A stretch of DNA of 64,000 bases from DAIODI01 sp046349255 (GTDB lineage: Bacteria; Pseudomonadota; Alphaproteobacteria; Rhizobiales; Aestuariivirgaceae). Where the stretch lies: assembly GCA_046349255.1 (NCBI GenBank), contig JAXMCR010000002.1, forward strand, positions 806,001 through 870,000, given 5' to 3'. Position 1 is the stretch's first letter. Every line of letters begins with the position of its first letter. Both the position numbers and the translations under genes were made by a program. The notes beneath the pieces were generated by a model. That model had not been told where the DNA came from and made no database searches. It worked only from the letters and a program-made list of their open reading frames with translations. Below are positions 11,490 through 21,072 of this stretch, in pieces.

Positions 11490-12724
11490 GGTCCTCTCAC
11501 CGGTCCGTGGGGCGCCTCGCAGGGCGCCACCTGTCCCGCCTCCACCGTCATGAAACGGGCCTTGCCGTCGAAGCCCGCAAAGAGCGCTGCATCGGTGCCC
11601 GTCATCCACGCCTGCGCGCCGAGTTCGGCCAGTTCCTCGAACAGGCCCTCACGGCGCGCCCGGTCGAGATGGGCCACGACTTCGTCGAGAAGAAGGAGCG
11701 GCACGAACCCCGAGAAGGCGTCGCGCACGGCGCGGGCATGTGCGAGCGTGATGCCGATGAGCAGCGCCTTCTGCTCGCCGGTCGAACATTTTTCGGCCGC
11801 CATGCCGCGCGGCCCGTGCGTCACCTGGAGGTCCGCGCGATGCGGCCCGTTGAGCGTGCGCCCCGCCGCCTGGTCGAGCCGGCGGGAGTCCTGCAGCGTG
11901 CGGCGGTAGTCGTCCTCGACCTTGACGGCCGGGCTCGACGCGAGCCCGTCCTCGATCTCGCCGACGATCGTCATCGACACCCACGGGAAGGCGCCGCCGG
12001 AGCGGGCCGTGCGGGTTTCCGCGACGTACGTCGAAAGCGCTTCCACCGCGAGCCGGCGCGCCGCCGCGATGGCGACCGCACCCTCCGCCATCTGCTCTTC
12101 GACCGCCGAGAGCCATTTGCGGTCGGGCTCGGCGTCCTCGAGCAGGCGATTGCGTTCGCGCATGGCGCGCTCGAACTGGTTGACGCGTGTGCCGTGTTCG
12201 GGATCGAAGGCCGCCACCAGCCGGTCGAGGAAGCGGCGGCGCTCGCCGGCCGATGCAGTGAACAGCCGGTCCATCGCGGGCGTCAGCCACAGCACGCGCA
12301 CGTGCCGGGCAATGGCGCCCGAGCCGCGCTGCTGCGTGCCGTCGATCTTCACCTGCCGCGCCTCGCCGGAGGACGATTGCCAGGCGGTGCCGATCTTCGC
12401 TTCGCCGTCCGGTCCCTCGATCTCGGCGGCGATCGCCCAGGCTTCGCCGGCATCGCGCGCCAGCGTCTCGTAGGGTTCACCGCGCAGTCCCCGGCCGGGA
12501 GAAAGCAGCGACAGGGCCTCGAGCAGGTTGGTCTTGCCCGCGCCGTTGGAGCCGGTGAGCACGACGGGCGCCCCCTCGCTGTCGAGACGGACGGAGCCGT
12601 AGTTGCGGAACCGGTCGAGGGTCAGCCGGCGCACCCGCACGGCGGAAGCGGCAGGCGTTCCGGGCCCCTTCGAGGCGAGCCCGCGCGGATCTTTCGCGCT
12701 ATCGAGAATCGGGGTGGGAGTCAC
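11486..12724 (-). CDS. recF: DNA replication and repair protein RecF
   Basis: 412 residues; an SMC-like ATPase that with RecOR loads RecA at gaps. The Walker A is GSNGAGKTNLLEALS, the signature region appears in STGEQKALLIGITLAHA, and the Walker B in LLLLDEVVAHLD. About 28 residues precede the conserved start RVRRLTLDRFRNY, a modest N-terminal extension rich in Pro/Ala, so a later start is possible. It lies 59 bases after dnaN and overlaps gyrB by 4 bases. Confidence 0.95.
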
Positions 12725-12783
12725 CCCAGATATATGATCCCGAAACCCCGAAAATGCAAGGATTTCGGCGGCTTCAGCCGGCT

Positions 12784-13899
12784 TCAGACGCGCATCGGCA
12801 TGAGCACGTAGAGGGTCTTCTCGTCGCCCGATTCACGGATGATCGTCGGCGAGCCGGCATCGGCCAGCCGGAACACTGCGGACTCACCCTTGAATTGCGC
12901 GGCGATGTCGAGCAGGTAGCGCGAGTTGAAGCCGATATCGATCGGATCGGCCGAATACTCCGCGGCGATTTCCTCCTCGGCCGAGCCCGAATCCGGATTG
13001 TTCACCGAGAGCACGAGGCGGCCCTGACCGATGTTGAGCTTCACCGCACGACCCTTCTCGCTCGAGATGGTCGACACGCGGTCGACGGCCTGCGCGAAGA
13101 GCTTCGTGTCGACCTCGAGCACCTTGTCGTTGCCGCGCGGGATCACCCGCTCGTAGTCCGGGAAGGTGCCGTCGATCAGCTTCGAGGTCAGCACCAATCC
13201 GTCGAAGGCGAAGCGGATCTTCGACACCGAAAGCGCGACCTCGATCTCGTTCGTCGTCGTCTCGGTGAGCTTGGCGAGTTCGAGCACGGTTTTCCGCGGC
13301 ACGATGATGCCCGGCATGCCGGCGACGCCCTCCGGGCGTTCGAGCTCGGCGAGGGCGAGGCGGTGGCCATCGGTCGCAACCGCCCGGAGCACCGGTCCGC
13401 CGGGTGCGTTCGGCACCTCGTGCAGGTAGATGCCGTTAAGGTAATAGCGCGTCTCCTCCGTCGAGATCGCAAAGCGCGTCTTCTCGATCAGGAGCTTCAG
13501 GTCGGACGCCTTCAGCTTGAAGCGGTGCGTGAACTCGCCCGCCGAGAGATCCGGAAAATCTTCCGGCGGCAGCGTCTGCAAGGTGAAGCGCGAGCGGCCG
13601 GCGTGGATGGCGAGCCGCTTGTCGTCGGTCTGGATCTCAAGCTGCGAGCCGTCCGGGAGCTTTCGCACGATGTCGTAGAGCATGTGCGCGGGGACGGTGA
13701 CGGCCCCCTCGCGGGCGACGTCGGCGGCAAGGCTTTCCAGCACCTCGACGTCGAGATCGGTCGCGACGAGACGGATCTGGCCCTTGCCGGCCTGGATCAG
13801 CACGTTCGAGAGGATCGGAATCGTATTGCGCCGCTCGACCACCGACTGAACGTGGTTGAGCGACTTCAGGAACTGCGAACGTTCGACGACGAGACGCAT
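12784..13899 (-). CDS. dnaN: DNA polymerase III subunit beta (sliding clamp)
   Basis: 371 residues, the family length, comprising three clamp domains. Begins MRLVVERSQFLKSLNHVQSVVERRNTIPIL and ends with YVLMPMRV, the conserved hydrophobic C-terminus forming the protein-binding cleft. The start at 13899 was chosen since it gives the canonical MRLxxER start; a 30-residue upstream extension of the frame has no family similarity. Lies about 120 bases downstream of dnaA on the same strand. Confidence 0.97.
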   Translation of the reverse strand: MRLVVERSQFLKSLNHVQSVVERRNTIPILSNVLIQAGKGQIRLVATDLDVEVLESLAADVAREGAVTVPAHMLYDIVRKLPDGSQLEIQTDDKRLAIHAGRSRFTLQTLPPEDFPDLSAGEFTHRFKLKASDLKLLIEKTRFAISTEETRYYLNGIYLHEVPNAPGGPVLRAVATDGHRLALAELERPEGVAGMPGIIVPRKTVLELAKLTETTTNEIEVALSVSKIRFAFDGLVLTSKLIDGTFPDYERVIPRGNDKVLEVDTKLFAQAVDRVSTISSEKGRAVKLNIGQGRLVLSVNNPDSGSAEEEIAAEYSADPIDIGFNSRYLLDIAAQFKGESAVFRLADAGSPTIIRESGDEKTLYVLMPMRV

Positions 13900-14021
13900 C
13901 CTCTCCCTCGCGTACCCCCTCGGGCCAAAAGTGGTCAAGATTGGCTTATCGAGAGGGTTTTGCGCAAGGCCCGCGGGGCCGTTGCGCACAGCCCCGTTGA
14001 GCCTGCCGAATCCCTATCGGA

Positions 14022-15560
14022 TCACGGTTGCTCGATCATCTTGACGAGCAGCGACACCTCGCGCGCCAGGCGGTCGTCGGAGGCCATCAGCTCCTCGATC
14101 TTGCGGACCGCGTGCAGTACCGTCGAGTGGTCGCGCCCGCCGAAGCGGCGGCCGATCTCGGGAAGCGAGCGGGCGGTGAGCTTCTTGGCGAGATACATGC
14201 CGATCTGGCGCGGGCGCACGATGGCTTGCGCGCGACGCGGCGACAGGAGGTCGGCGCGGCCCACGTTGTAGTGGCGGCCGACCACCTTCAGGATGTCGTC
14301 GATGCGGATGCGCGAGGGTTCGACCGACTGCGCGAGGTCGCGCAGCGCCATCGCGGCGAGGTCGACCGTGACCGGCGCACGCGTCAGCTCGTGTCGGGCG
14401 ACGACGCGGTTCAGCGCGCCTTCGAGCTCGCGCCCGCCGCCGTCGATCTTCGCGGCGATGAAGTCGATCACGTCGAGGCCGATCGCGAGCGAGGGATCCT
14501 TCTTGCGCAGGAGCTGGACGCGCGAGGCGAGGATCTCGCGACGCAGTTCAAGGTCGGGAAACTCGATGTCGACGACGAGGCCGCCCGCCATGCGCGAGCG
14601 CATGCGCTGGTCGAGGCTGTCGAGCTGCGCCGGCGGCACGTCGGCGGCGACGATCACCTGCCGCTTGCTGTCCACCAGCGAGTTGAAGGTGTGGCAGAAC
14701 TCCTGCTGCATCGACTTCCCCTGCAGGAACTGGAAGTCGTCGATGATCAGCACGTCGACCGAGTGGAAATAGTCCTTGAAGCTAAGCACGTCGCGCGCCT
14801 TAAGCGCCGCGAGGAAGTGGTACATGAACCGCTCGGCCGTGATGAACAGCACCTTGCGGCCGGCGTGCCGGTCGCGGATGCGCCAGGCGATGGCGTTGAG
14901 GAGATGCGTCTTGCCGAGCCCTGCGGCGGAATGGATGTAGAGCGGGTTGAAGCTCAACGGCGCGCCGGGCGCGGCGTCGGCGACGCGCATGGCCGCCGCA
15001 TGCGCGAGCGCGTTGGATTTTCCGCTGACGAAGGTCTCGAAGGTGAGCGCGTGGTCGAGCGGCGAGCCGCGCTCGGACCCGAAGGGGGTTCGGGCGACGG
15101 CCTCGCTCATCGGCGCAACATGCAGCGGCACCGGCGCGGAGCGCGGATCGGCGAAGCCCTGCGGCGCCGCACGGAGGGCGGCGTCGTGGCCGTTGCCGGC
15201 CGGTGCGGCGGTCGTGGCATTGGCGTTGGCGTGTACGGGGAGGCCGCGGGTGCGCACCTGCACGGAAACGCCGGTGAGCGGGCCGAACTCGGCCTCGGCC
15301 GCCTTGGTCAGCGTGTCGGCATAGTGCGTGATGATCCAGTTGCGCAGGAAGCGCGTCGGCACGGACAGCACGAGCCGGCCGTCGTCAAGGCTTTCGGCAT
15401 CCATGCGCGCAAACCAGCTCGAGAACAGGTCCTCGCCGAGCGCCGCCTTGAGGCGCTGGGCGACACGGGCCCACGTCTCCTTGAGCGTGCCAGCGTTGGC
15501 GAAATCCGCCTCGCGGCGATGAAGGGCCGCGGTACCGGTCTGGAACTGGAGGCTTTGCAT
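14022..15560 (-). CDS. dnaA: Chromosomal replication initiator DnaA
   Basis: 512 residues. Domain I around residues 25-100 (TWARVAQRLKAALGEDLFSSWF), a low-complexity linker, the AAA+ domain with Walker A GLGKTHLLNAI (near residue 210), Walker B in VLIIDDFQFLQGK and the sensor I region (QVIVAADVPP), and domain IV with the DNA-binding signature GGRDHSTVLHAVRKIE. Start ATG at 15560 was preferred to an upstream in-frame candidate because AAGGAG lies 9-14 bases before it. Opens upstream to the 890-bp region shared with rpsT, which probably holds its promoter. Confidence 0.96.
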   Translation of the reverse strand: MQSLQFQTGTAALHRREADFANAGTLKETWARVAQRLKAALGEDLFSSWFARMDAESLDDGRLVLSVPTRFLRNWIITHYADTLTKAAEAEFGPLTGVSVQVRTRGLPVHANANATTAAPAGNGHDAALRAAPQGFADPRSAPVPLHVAPMSEAVARTPFGSERGSPLDHALTFETFVSGKSNALAHAAAMRVADAAPGAPLSFNPLYIHSAAGLGKTHLLNAIAWRIRDRHAGRKVLFITAERFMYHFLAALKARDVLSFKDYFHSVDVLIIDDFQFLQGKSMQQEFCHTFNSLVDSKRQVIVAADVPPAQLDSLDQRMRSRMAGGLVVDIEFPDLELRREILASRVQLLRKKDPSLAIGLDVIDFIAAKIDGGGRELEGALNRVVARHELTRAPVTVDLAAMALRDLAQSVEPSRIRIDDILKVVGRHYNVGRADLLSPRRAQAIVRPRQIGMYLAKKLTARSLPEIGRRFGGRDHSTVLHAVRKIEELMASDDRLAREVSLLVKMIEQP

Positions 15561-16054
15561 CCTCTCGATCTCCTTGTTCTCTGCAATCCGTGCCGCGTCG
15601 AGGCGACACACTCCTTACCGCTCGAGTCCATGCACGCAGCACTCACGGCAGACACGCACGCAACAGTCCTTCGGCGGCTGCACCACCCGCCTTCAAGCAA
15701 CCCCATACTGACGGACGTACTTCGCCTGACGCTCCGGAACAGGACGCCCGGACGCGGGCACACCACTGGCGCCTTCGGACTTCAAGAAGCCCGGATCAGC
15801 GATCGACTTGTGAGGTGATTAACGCCCCCCGGTGCCGGTCAACGCCGGTCCTTGGAACCCTCTAGACCGTTCACGACTGACGCCCCCGTCTTGCGTATTC
15901 GTCACAGACATCTTCTTGCCGCCCGCCCCGTCTGTTCTCGTTCGTCACTTCTTGTGTCGTTGGAAAATTCTGTCGGTGGAAAGCCCGGGCAACCGCCCGA
16001 TGAAGGGACCTTACACACGGGGGCGGGGTTGGACAACAGGGTCTGCGGATATAG

Positions 16055-16066
16055 TCCGTATACGGA
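16055..16066. promoter_or_regulatory. Perfect 12-bp palindrome TCCGTATACGGA (copy 1)
   Basis: A perfectly symmetric site upstream of dnaA. The identical 12-mer recurs at 16436-16447, and a close relative with its flanks largely conserved (ATATA before, ACG after) lies in front of the acyl-CoA dehydrogenase gene at 29392. Likely a dimeric regulator site; the regulator is unknown. Confidence 0.5.
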
Positions 16067-16382
16067 ACGTTTTGTCCGCGACGAAAAACGCACTTGGACA
16101 TTCGCTCGTCACGCCAACCGATTGACTCAGCGTGCGAATAACCTCCGGTCGTTTACGATTTGTTAAGCAATTATATGGCGAGCGGCAAAAGGTGCCCTTA
16201 CGTCGATTCGGCAACCGGAACGGTGTTTTCGATGCCCGTCCGTACAAAACGAGGCCAAGCTTCTGAAAATAAAGGGCTATTTTTGCCAGTTTCCGACACG
16301 CCGAAAAGTGGCGACAATTTCCGGCTGCAACCTCGATTGTCGGAGCGCGGGACGCACTGCCGCATGCCGGAATTCCGCCATG

Positions 16383-16416
16383 AAAAAACCCGCCTTCCGA
16401 CACCGGAAAACGGGTT
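16383..16416 (-). terminator. Intrinsic terminator of rpsT
   Basis: Read on the minus strand, a two-part stem (AACCCG...CGGGTT enclosing TTCCG-GTGT-CGGAA) is followed directly by a run of six T residues (six A's at 16383-16388 on the plus strand). It sits 37 bases after the rpsT stop. This is one of the few textbook rho-independent terminators in the window. Confidence 0.8.
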
Positions 16417-16435
16417 CGAAAAAGTCGGATGTTAA

Positions 16436-16447
16436 TCCGTATACGGA
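16436..16447. promoter_or_regulatory. Perfect 12-bp palindrome TCCGTATACGGA (copy 2)
   Basis: Same 12-mer as at 16055-16066, placed between the rpsT stop codon (16453) and its terminator. Position downstream of rpsT makes a promoter-operator role for dnaA more likely than one for rpsT. Confidence 0.45.
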
Positions 16448-16452
16448 CTAAA

Positions 16453-16719
16453 TCACGCGCCCATCTTGCGGATGCGCTGGGCGAGGCGCGACACCTTCCG
16501 CGACGCCGCGTTGGCGTGCAGGACGTTCTTCTGGGCGCCGCGCATGAGCTGCGGCTGCGCCTCGCGCAGCGCCGTCTCGGCCGCCTTCTTGTCGCCCGCC
16601 GCGATCGCCTCTTCCACCTTGCGCACGTAGGTGCGCACGCGGCTCTTGCGGGCCTTGTTCACCGCCGCCCGGCGCTCGGCCTGACGAGCGGCCTTCTTGG
16701 CGGAACTGGTATTCGCCAT
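16453..16719 (-). CDS. rpsT: 30S ribosomal protein S20
   Basis: 88 residues, the family length. S20 binds the 5' domain of 16S rRNA as a three-helix bundle. MANTSSAKKAARQAERR at the start and the Lys/Arg/Ala-rich helices with the VLHANAASRKVSRLAQRI ending are typical. It lies upstream of dnaA on the same strand, the order conserved in Hyphomicrobiales, but is separated by a terminator. Confidence 0.97.
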   Translation of the reverse strand: MANTSSAKKAARQAERRAAVNKARKSRVRTYVRKVEEAIAAGDKKAAETALREAQPQLMRGAQKNVLHANAASRKVSRLAQRIRKMGA

Positions 16720-16896
16720 CGTTCTCTATCCTTCGGCGGCCGCCCTTGCGGAGGCCAAATCCATGTGAGTGACTGATCTGAACGGCTGGGCCAAAGCGCA
16801 AGGGTTGCGGCAACGGTCCGTTCCGTTCGGGTGGCGCTCTATAGCGTAGGGCTCCGCAGGCGTCAACCGGCGGAAGTGCTGGAAAAGATGCGCGTG

Positions 16897-17664
16897 TCAG
16901 CGGTGCCGGAACGACGGTTTCCGCTTCTCGACGAAGGCCTGCATCCCCTCCTTCTGGTCCTCGCTTGCAAACAGCGACTGGAACAGGCGGCGCTCGAACC
17001 GCAGGCCCTCGGCGAGGCCCGTCTCGTCGGCCAGCGCCACCGCCTCCTTCGCCATGAGAACGGCAGGACGCGACAGGCTCGCGATCTTCGCTGCAACGGC
17101 CAGCGCCTCCTCGAGCAGCTTCTCGGCGGGCACGATGCGCGAGACGAGGCCGATGCGCTCGGCCTCGGCGGCGTCGATCATGCGGCCGGTCAGCACCATG
17201 TCCATCGCCTTCGCCTTGCCGACCGCCTTCGTCAGCCGTTGCGTGCCGCCGGCGCCCGGGATGATCGCGAGGTTGATCTCGGGCTGGCCGAACTTCGCCG
17301 TGTCGGCGGCGATCAGGATGTCGCAGGTCATGGCGAGCTCGCACCCGCCGCCGAGCGCGAAGCCCGCCACGGCGGCGATCACCGGCTTCCGGCAGTGCGC
17401 CACCCTGTCCCACCCTTCGAGAAAGCCCGACGTATAGGTGTCGGGATAGGTCTTCGCCTGCATCTCCTTGATGTCGGCCCCGGCGGCGAACGCCTTGTCG
17501 CTGCCGGTGATGACGATCGCGCCGATCGCGTCGTCGCGGTCGAAGCGCTCGAGCGCATCGGCGAGCGTGCGCATCAGCTCGTCGTTGAGCGCGTTGAGCG
17601 CCTGCGGGCGGTTCAGCGTCAGGAGGCCGACGGCGCCGCGGGTTTCGACGAGGACGGTGGTCAT
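16897..17664 (-). CDS. Enoyl-CoA hydratase (crotonase family)
   Basis: 255 residues; hydrates trans-2-enoyl-CoA to 3-hydroxyacyl-CoA. Crotonase hallmarks are present: AFAAGADIKEM (first oxyanion-hole residue), FALGGGCELAMTCD (second oxyanion loop), and the two catalytic Glu positions in CELAM and GQPEINLAIIPGAGGTQRL. The start at 17664 gives the family start MTTVLVETRG; an upstream extension reads into mutM and has no similarity. This crotonase between rpsT and mutM is a conserved Hyphomicrobiales neighbour, most similar to housekeeping short-chain hydratases. Confidence 0.9.
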   Translation of the reverse strand: MTTVLVETRGAVGLLTLNRPQALNALNDELMRTLADALERFDRDDAIGAIVITGSDKAFAAGADIKEMQAKTYPDTYTSGFLEGWDRVAHCRKPVIAAVAGFALGGGCELAMTCDILIAADTAKFGQPEINLAIIPGAGGTQRLTKAVGKAKAMDMVLTGRMIDAAEAERIGLVSRIVPAEKLLEEALAVAAKIASLSRPAVLMAKEAVALADETGLAEGLRFERRLFQSLFASEDQKEGMQAFVEKRKPSFRHR

Positions 17665-17684
17665 GGCTGAAGTTCCCTTGGTGG

Positions 17685-18596
17685 CTAGCGCTGGCAGCGC
17701 GGGCAATAGAACGTGGACCGGCCGGATTGTACGATGCGGCGGATGACGCCGCTGCAACCGGGTGTCGGGCATGGCTCGCCCTCGCGATCGTAGACCCGGA
17801 ACCGTTCCTGGAATGCGCCGGCCGCGCCGTCGACGGTCTGGTGGTCCCGAAGCGTCGAGCCCCCGACGACGATCGCTTCGGTCAGCACGTCGCGAATGGT
17901 GCGCGCCAATACCTCGAGCCGCTCTGTCGGCGCGCCCGCCTTCGTCACCAGCGTTCCGGCGAGCCGCTTCGGCGACAGCCGCGCCCGGTTGAGCGCCTCG
18001 CAGACGTAGATGTTGCCGAGCCCCGCCACGATACGCTGGTCGAGGAGGGCAGCCTTGAGCGGCGCCGTCTTGTTCCGGAACGCCGTCGCGAGATGGCTTG
18101 CGTCAAAAGTGTTGCCGAGCGGTTCCGGCCCCATGCCCCTGAGCAGCTTGTGGTCCTCGCGCGCGTCCGTCGCGACGAGGTCCATCGCGCCGAAGCGGCG
18201 CGGATCGGTGTAGATCACCGCGGTTCCCTCGTCGGTCACGAACGTCACGTGGTCGTGCGCGCCGTCCGGCACGCCCGCCTCGTCGTCGGCCTCGCTGCCG
18301 GTCTCGTAGTAGAACTCGCCGAGGTTCTGCGCCCGGCCGCGCTTCGGCTTCACGGTGAAGCGCCCGCTCATGCCGAGGTGCATGAGCAGCGTCTCGCCGC
18401 TGTCGAGATCGGCCAGCAGGTACTTTGCCCGCCGCCCCACCGAAAGCACGCAGCGGCCCTCGATCCGCTCGCGGAACCGGGGCGGGAACGGCCAGCGCAG
18501 GTCGCCCCGCTTCAGCTTGACGGTGACGATGCGGCGGCCCTCGAGGACGGGCGCAAGCCCGCGCCGAACCGTTTCGACCTCTGGCAATTCCGGCAT
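17685..18596 (-). CDS. mutM: Formamidopyrimidine-DNA glycosylase
   Basis: 303 residues. The bifunctional base-excision enzyme removes 8-oxoG and FaPy and nicks the abasic site. The processed N-terminal Pro nucleophile and catalytic Glu are in MPELPEVETVRRGL; the helix-two-turn-helix region includes GLGNIYVCEAL; and the C-terminal zinc finger shows CPTPGC...YCPRCQ, all four Cys intact. Slightly longer than E. coli MutM because of an insertion around residues 100-115 (EADDEAGVPDGAHDH). Divergent from ubiE. Confidence 0.96.
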   Translation of the reverse strand: MPELPEVETVRRGLAPVLEGRRIVTVKLKRGDLRWPFPPRFRERIEGRCVLSVGRRAKYLLADLDSGETLLMHLGMSGRFTVKPKRGRAQNLGEFYYETGSEADDEAGVPDGAHDHVTFVTDEGTAVIYTDPRRFGAMDLVATDAREDHKLLRGMGPEPLGNTFDASHLATAFRNKTAPLKAALLDQRIVAGLGNIYVCEALNRARLSPKRLAGTLVTKAGAPTERLEVLARTIRDVLTEAIVVGGSTLRDHQTVDGAAGAFQERFRVYDREGEPCPTPGCSGVIRRIVQSGRSTFYCPRCQR

Positions 18597-18669
18597 GGGC
18601 CGGGTTTAGGGCCAAACGCCGGCCGCTTACAATGGAAAAGCAAGGGGTTATCGTCTATGGTCCGCCGCC

Positions 18670-19449
18670 ATGACGAACCCCGACAGCAACGATCGCGCGG
18701 GCGAGACCGCCCCGTTCGGCTTCACGCAGGTGAAAGCCAGCGAAAAGCAGGGCCTGGTGAACGAGGTCTTCGCCAAGGTCGCCCACCGCTACGACCAGAT
18801 GAACGACCTGATGTCGGCGGGCCTTCACCGGCTGTGGAAGGACGACTTCGTGGCGATGCTGAACCCGCCGAAGTCGCCCCGCCCCTTCCGCGTGCTCGAC
18901 GTCGCGGGCGGCACCGGCGACATCGCTTTCCGCATCGCGCGCGCCGGCGGCAAGGGCACGGAGGTCACCGTCGCCGACATTTCCCCGGAAATGGTCGCCG
19001 AGGGCGCCCGGCGCGCCAAGACCGACCCGGCCGGCGCGAAATGCCGCTTCACCGTGGGCAACGCCGAGACGCTCGGCTTCGAGGCGCAGAGCTTCGACGC
19101 CTACACGATCGCGTTCGGCATCCGGAACGTGCCGGACATCCCGAAGGCGCTGCGCGAGGCCTACCGGGTGCTGAAGCCCGGCGGGCGCTTCCTCTGCCTC
19201 GAATTCTCCCACGTCGACGTGCCGGGCCTCGCCGCGCTCTACGACGCCTATTCGTTCACGGCCATCCCGGCGATCGGCAAGGTGGTCACCGGGGATGGCC
19301 AGCCCTACCGCTACCTCGTCGAGAGCATCCGGACGTTCCCGGCCGCCCCCGTGTTCGCGGACATGATCGCGGCCGCCGGCTTCTCGCGCGTCACCTACCG
19401 GCTGCTCACCGGCGGGGTCGTTGCCATCCACTCCGGCTGGCGCACCTGA
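18670..19449 (+). CDS. ubiE: Ubiquinone/menaquinone biosynthesis C-methyltransferase
   Basis: 259 residues; class I SAM-dependent methyltransferase of the ubiquinone pathway. The SAM motif I is LDVAGGTGDIAFR; the family-specific FGFTQVKASEKQGLVNEVF at the start, FGIRNVPDI and LKPGGRFLCLEFS are present. First gene of a run ubiE-ubiB-coaBC-dut-moeB-MFS. Only 22 bases separate it from ubiB. Confidence 0.96.
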   Translation: MTNPDSNDRAGETAPFGFTQVKASEKQGLVNEVFAKVAHRYDQMNDLMSAGLHRLWKDDFVAMLNPPKSPRPFRVLDVAGGTGDIAFRIARAGGKGTEVTVADISPEMVAEGARRAKTDPAGAKCRFTVGNAETLGFEAQSFDAYTIAFGIRNVPDIPKALREAYRVLKPGGRFLCLEFSHVDVPGLAALYDAYSFTAIPAIGKVVTGDGQPYRYLVESIRTFPAAPVFADMIAAAGFSRVTYRLLTGGVVAIHSGWRT

Positions 19450-19471
19450 GGCCCGAGGCAGGGCAGGCCCC

Positions 19472-21055
19472 ATGTTCGCAACCTTGCGCGACCTCTTCAC
19501 GCTGGCCCATGCGGGCCGCGTCATCGCGCGCCATGACGGGTTCCTGACGCCGGAGCAGCTCGCCGAGCTGCCGGCGCCGGCCCGCCTTGCGCTGAAGGTC
19601 GGCAAGATCGGCACGCGCAAGCCGGCCTCGACCGAGGCGGCGCCGCTCGCAGCGGCGATGCGTGACCTCGGGCCGTCCTACATCAAGCTCGGGCAGTTCC
19701 TCGCCACGCGTGCCGACCTCGTCGGCCCGGCGAACGCCGCCGACCTCTCGGGCCTCCAGGACAGGATGGCGCCGTTCGGCATGGAAGAGGCCAAGGCGGA
19801 AATCGCAGCGCAACTGGGCGCGCCTGTCGAGGAGCTGTTCATCGAATTCGGCCCGCCGGTCGCCGCCGCCTCGATCGCGCAGGTGCACCGCGCCAAGATC
19901 CGCGACGCGGACGGTGCGGTGCGCGACGTGGCGGTGAAAGTCCTCAGGCCCGGCATCGAGCAGCAGTTCGCGCGCGACCTCGCGACGTTCTACTCCGCGG
20001 CCCGGCTCATCGAGCGGCTGCATCCGCCGTCGCGGCGCCTGCGCTTCACCGACGCGGTCCAGACGCTCGACCGCTCGGTGACGCTCGAAATGGACTTGCG
20101 CATGGAAGCAGCCGCGATGGCCGAGATGACGGCCAACACCGCGCGCGATCCGGGCTTCCGCGTGCCGTTCGTCGACTGGCAGCGCACCGCGCGCCGGGTG
20201 CTCACCACCGAATGGATCGACGCGATCCCACTGTCGCAGGTCGAGCGCGTGCGCGAGGCGGGCATCGACTGCGAGGCGCTGGGCGACCTCGTGATCCAGT
20301 CGTTCCTGCGCCACGCCATGCGCGACGGCTTCTTTCACGCCGACATGCACCCCGGCAACCTGTTCTGCGACCGGGACGGCAACCTCGTCGCCGTCGACTT
20401 CGGCATCATGGGGCGGCTGTCACCGAAGGAACGGCGGTTCCTCGCCGAGATCCTCTACGGCTTCATCACGCGCGACTACCTGCGCATCTCGCAGGTGCAC
20501 TTCGAGGCGGGCTACGTGCCGGCCACCCAGGACCCCGCCGTGTTCGCGCAGGCGCTGCGCGCGATCGGCGAGCCGATCATGGACCGCACCGCCGAGGACA
20601 TCTCGATGGCGCGGCTCCTGACGCAGCTGTTCCAGGTGACCGAGCAGTTCGACATGAAGACGCAGCCGCAGCTTCTCCTGCTCCAGAAGACGATGGTGGT
20701 GGTGGAAGGCGTGGCGCGCCAGCTCAACCCGCGGCTCAACATGTGGACGGCCTCCGAACCGGTGGTCCGCGCCTGGATGGAGGAGAAGCTCGGGCCGCAG
20801 GGGCGCATCACGGACGCGGCCGAAGGCGCCGTCACGCTCGGCCGCCTCGCGGCGCAGCTGCCGGAAGTGCTCTCGGAGGCGCAGCGCACGGCGCACATGA
20901 TCGCCTCGATGGCGGAAGGCGGCGGCCTGCGTCTCGACCGGGAAACGACCGAGGCGATCGCCGAGGCGCAGGCGCGGCATTCGTTCTGGAGCCGGGCCGC
21001 GCTGTGGGTCGGGGCGCTCGCCCTCGTCGCGCTCGCCCTCGCGCGGATCCTCTAG
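19472..21055 (+). CDS. ubiB: Ubiquinone biosynthesis protein kinase-like UbiB
   Basis: 527 residues. UbiB/ADCK proteins are atypical kinases (ATPases) required for ubiquinone synthesis. The diagnostic KxGQ motif is in SYIKLGQFLATRAD, the Ala-rich loop in VAAASIAQVHRAK, the invariant Lys in VAVKVLRPG, the catalytic loop in HADMHPGNLFCD and DFG-like VDFGIMGRL. A C-terminal hydrophobic helix (ALWVGALALVALALARIL) anchors it in the inner membrane. Start at 19472 avoids overlap with ubiE. Confidence 0.95.
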   Translation: MFATLRDLFTLAHAGRVIARHDGFLTPEQLAELPAPARLALKVGKIGTRKPASTEAAPLAAAMRDLGPSYIKLGQFLATRADLVGPANAADLSGLQDRMAPFGMEEAKAEIAAQLGAPVEELFIEFGPPVAAASIAQVHRAKIRDADGAVRDVAVKVLRPGIEQQFARDLATFYSAARLIERLHPPSRRLRFTDAVQTLDRSVTLEMDLRMEAAAMAEMTANTARDPGFRVPFVDWQRTARRVLTTEWIDAIPLSQVERVREAGIDCEALGDLVIQSFLRHAMRDGFFHADMHPGNLFCDRDGNLVAVDFGIMGRLSPKERRFLAEILYGFITRDYLRISQVHFEAGYVPATQDPAVFAQALRAIGEPIMDRTAEDISMARLLTQLFQVTEQFDMKTQPQLLLLQKTMVVVEGVARQLNPRLNMWTASEPVVRAWMEEKLGPQGRITDAAEGAVTLGRLAAQLPEVLSEAQRTAHMIASMAEGGGLRLDRETTEAIAEAQARHSFWSRAALWVGALALVALALARIL

Positions 21056-21072
21056 GAGAGGCATAATCGGGC

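Larger units (their letters stand above)
15561..16452. other. Long intergenic region between rpsT and dnaA
   Basis: 892 bases without a credible gene, visibly more AT-rich than its surroundings between about 16050 and 16440. It contains the rpsT terminator, two copies of a 12-bp perfect palindrome (16055-16066 and 16436-16447) and three GANTC sites (15624, 16124, 16205), the CcrM methylation target that controls dnaA expression in Caulobacter. I looked for DnaA boxes (TTATCCACA and one-mismatch variants) on both strands and saw none convincing. So it looks like a regulatory region for dnaA instead of a classical oriC. Confidence 0.6.

Noticed and set aside
15561..16452. oriC with DnaA boxes
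   Set aside because: No sequence close to TTATCCACA was found; a single TTACACACG near 16010 differs at two or more positions.
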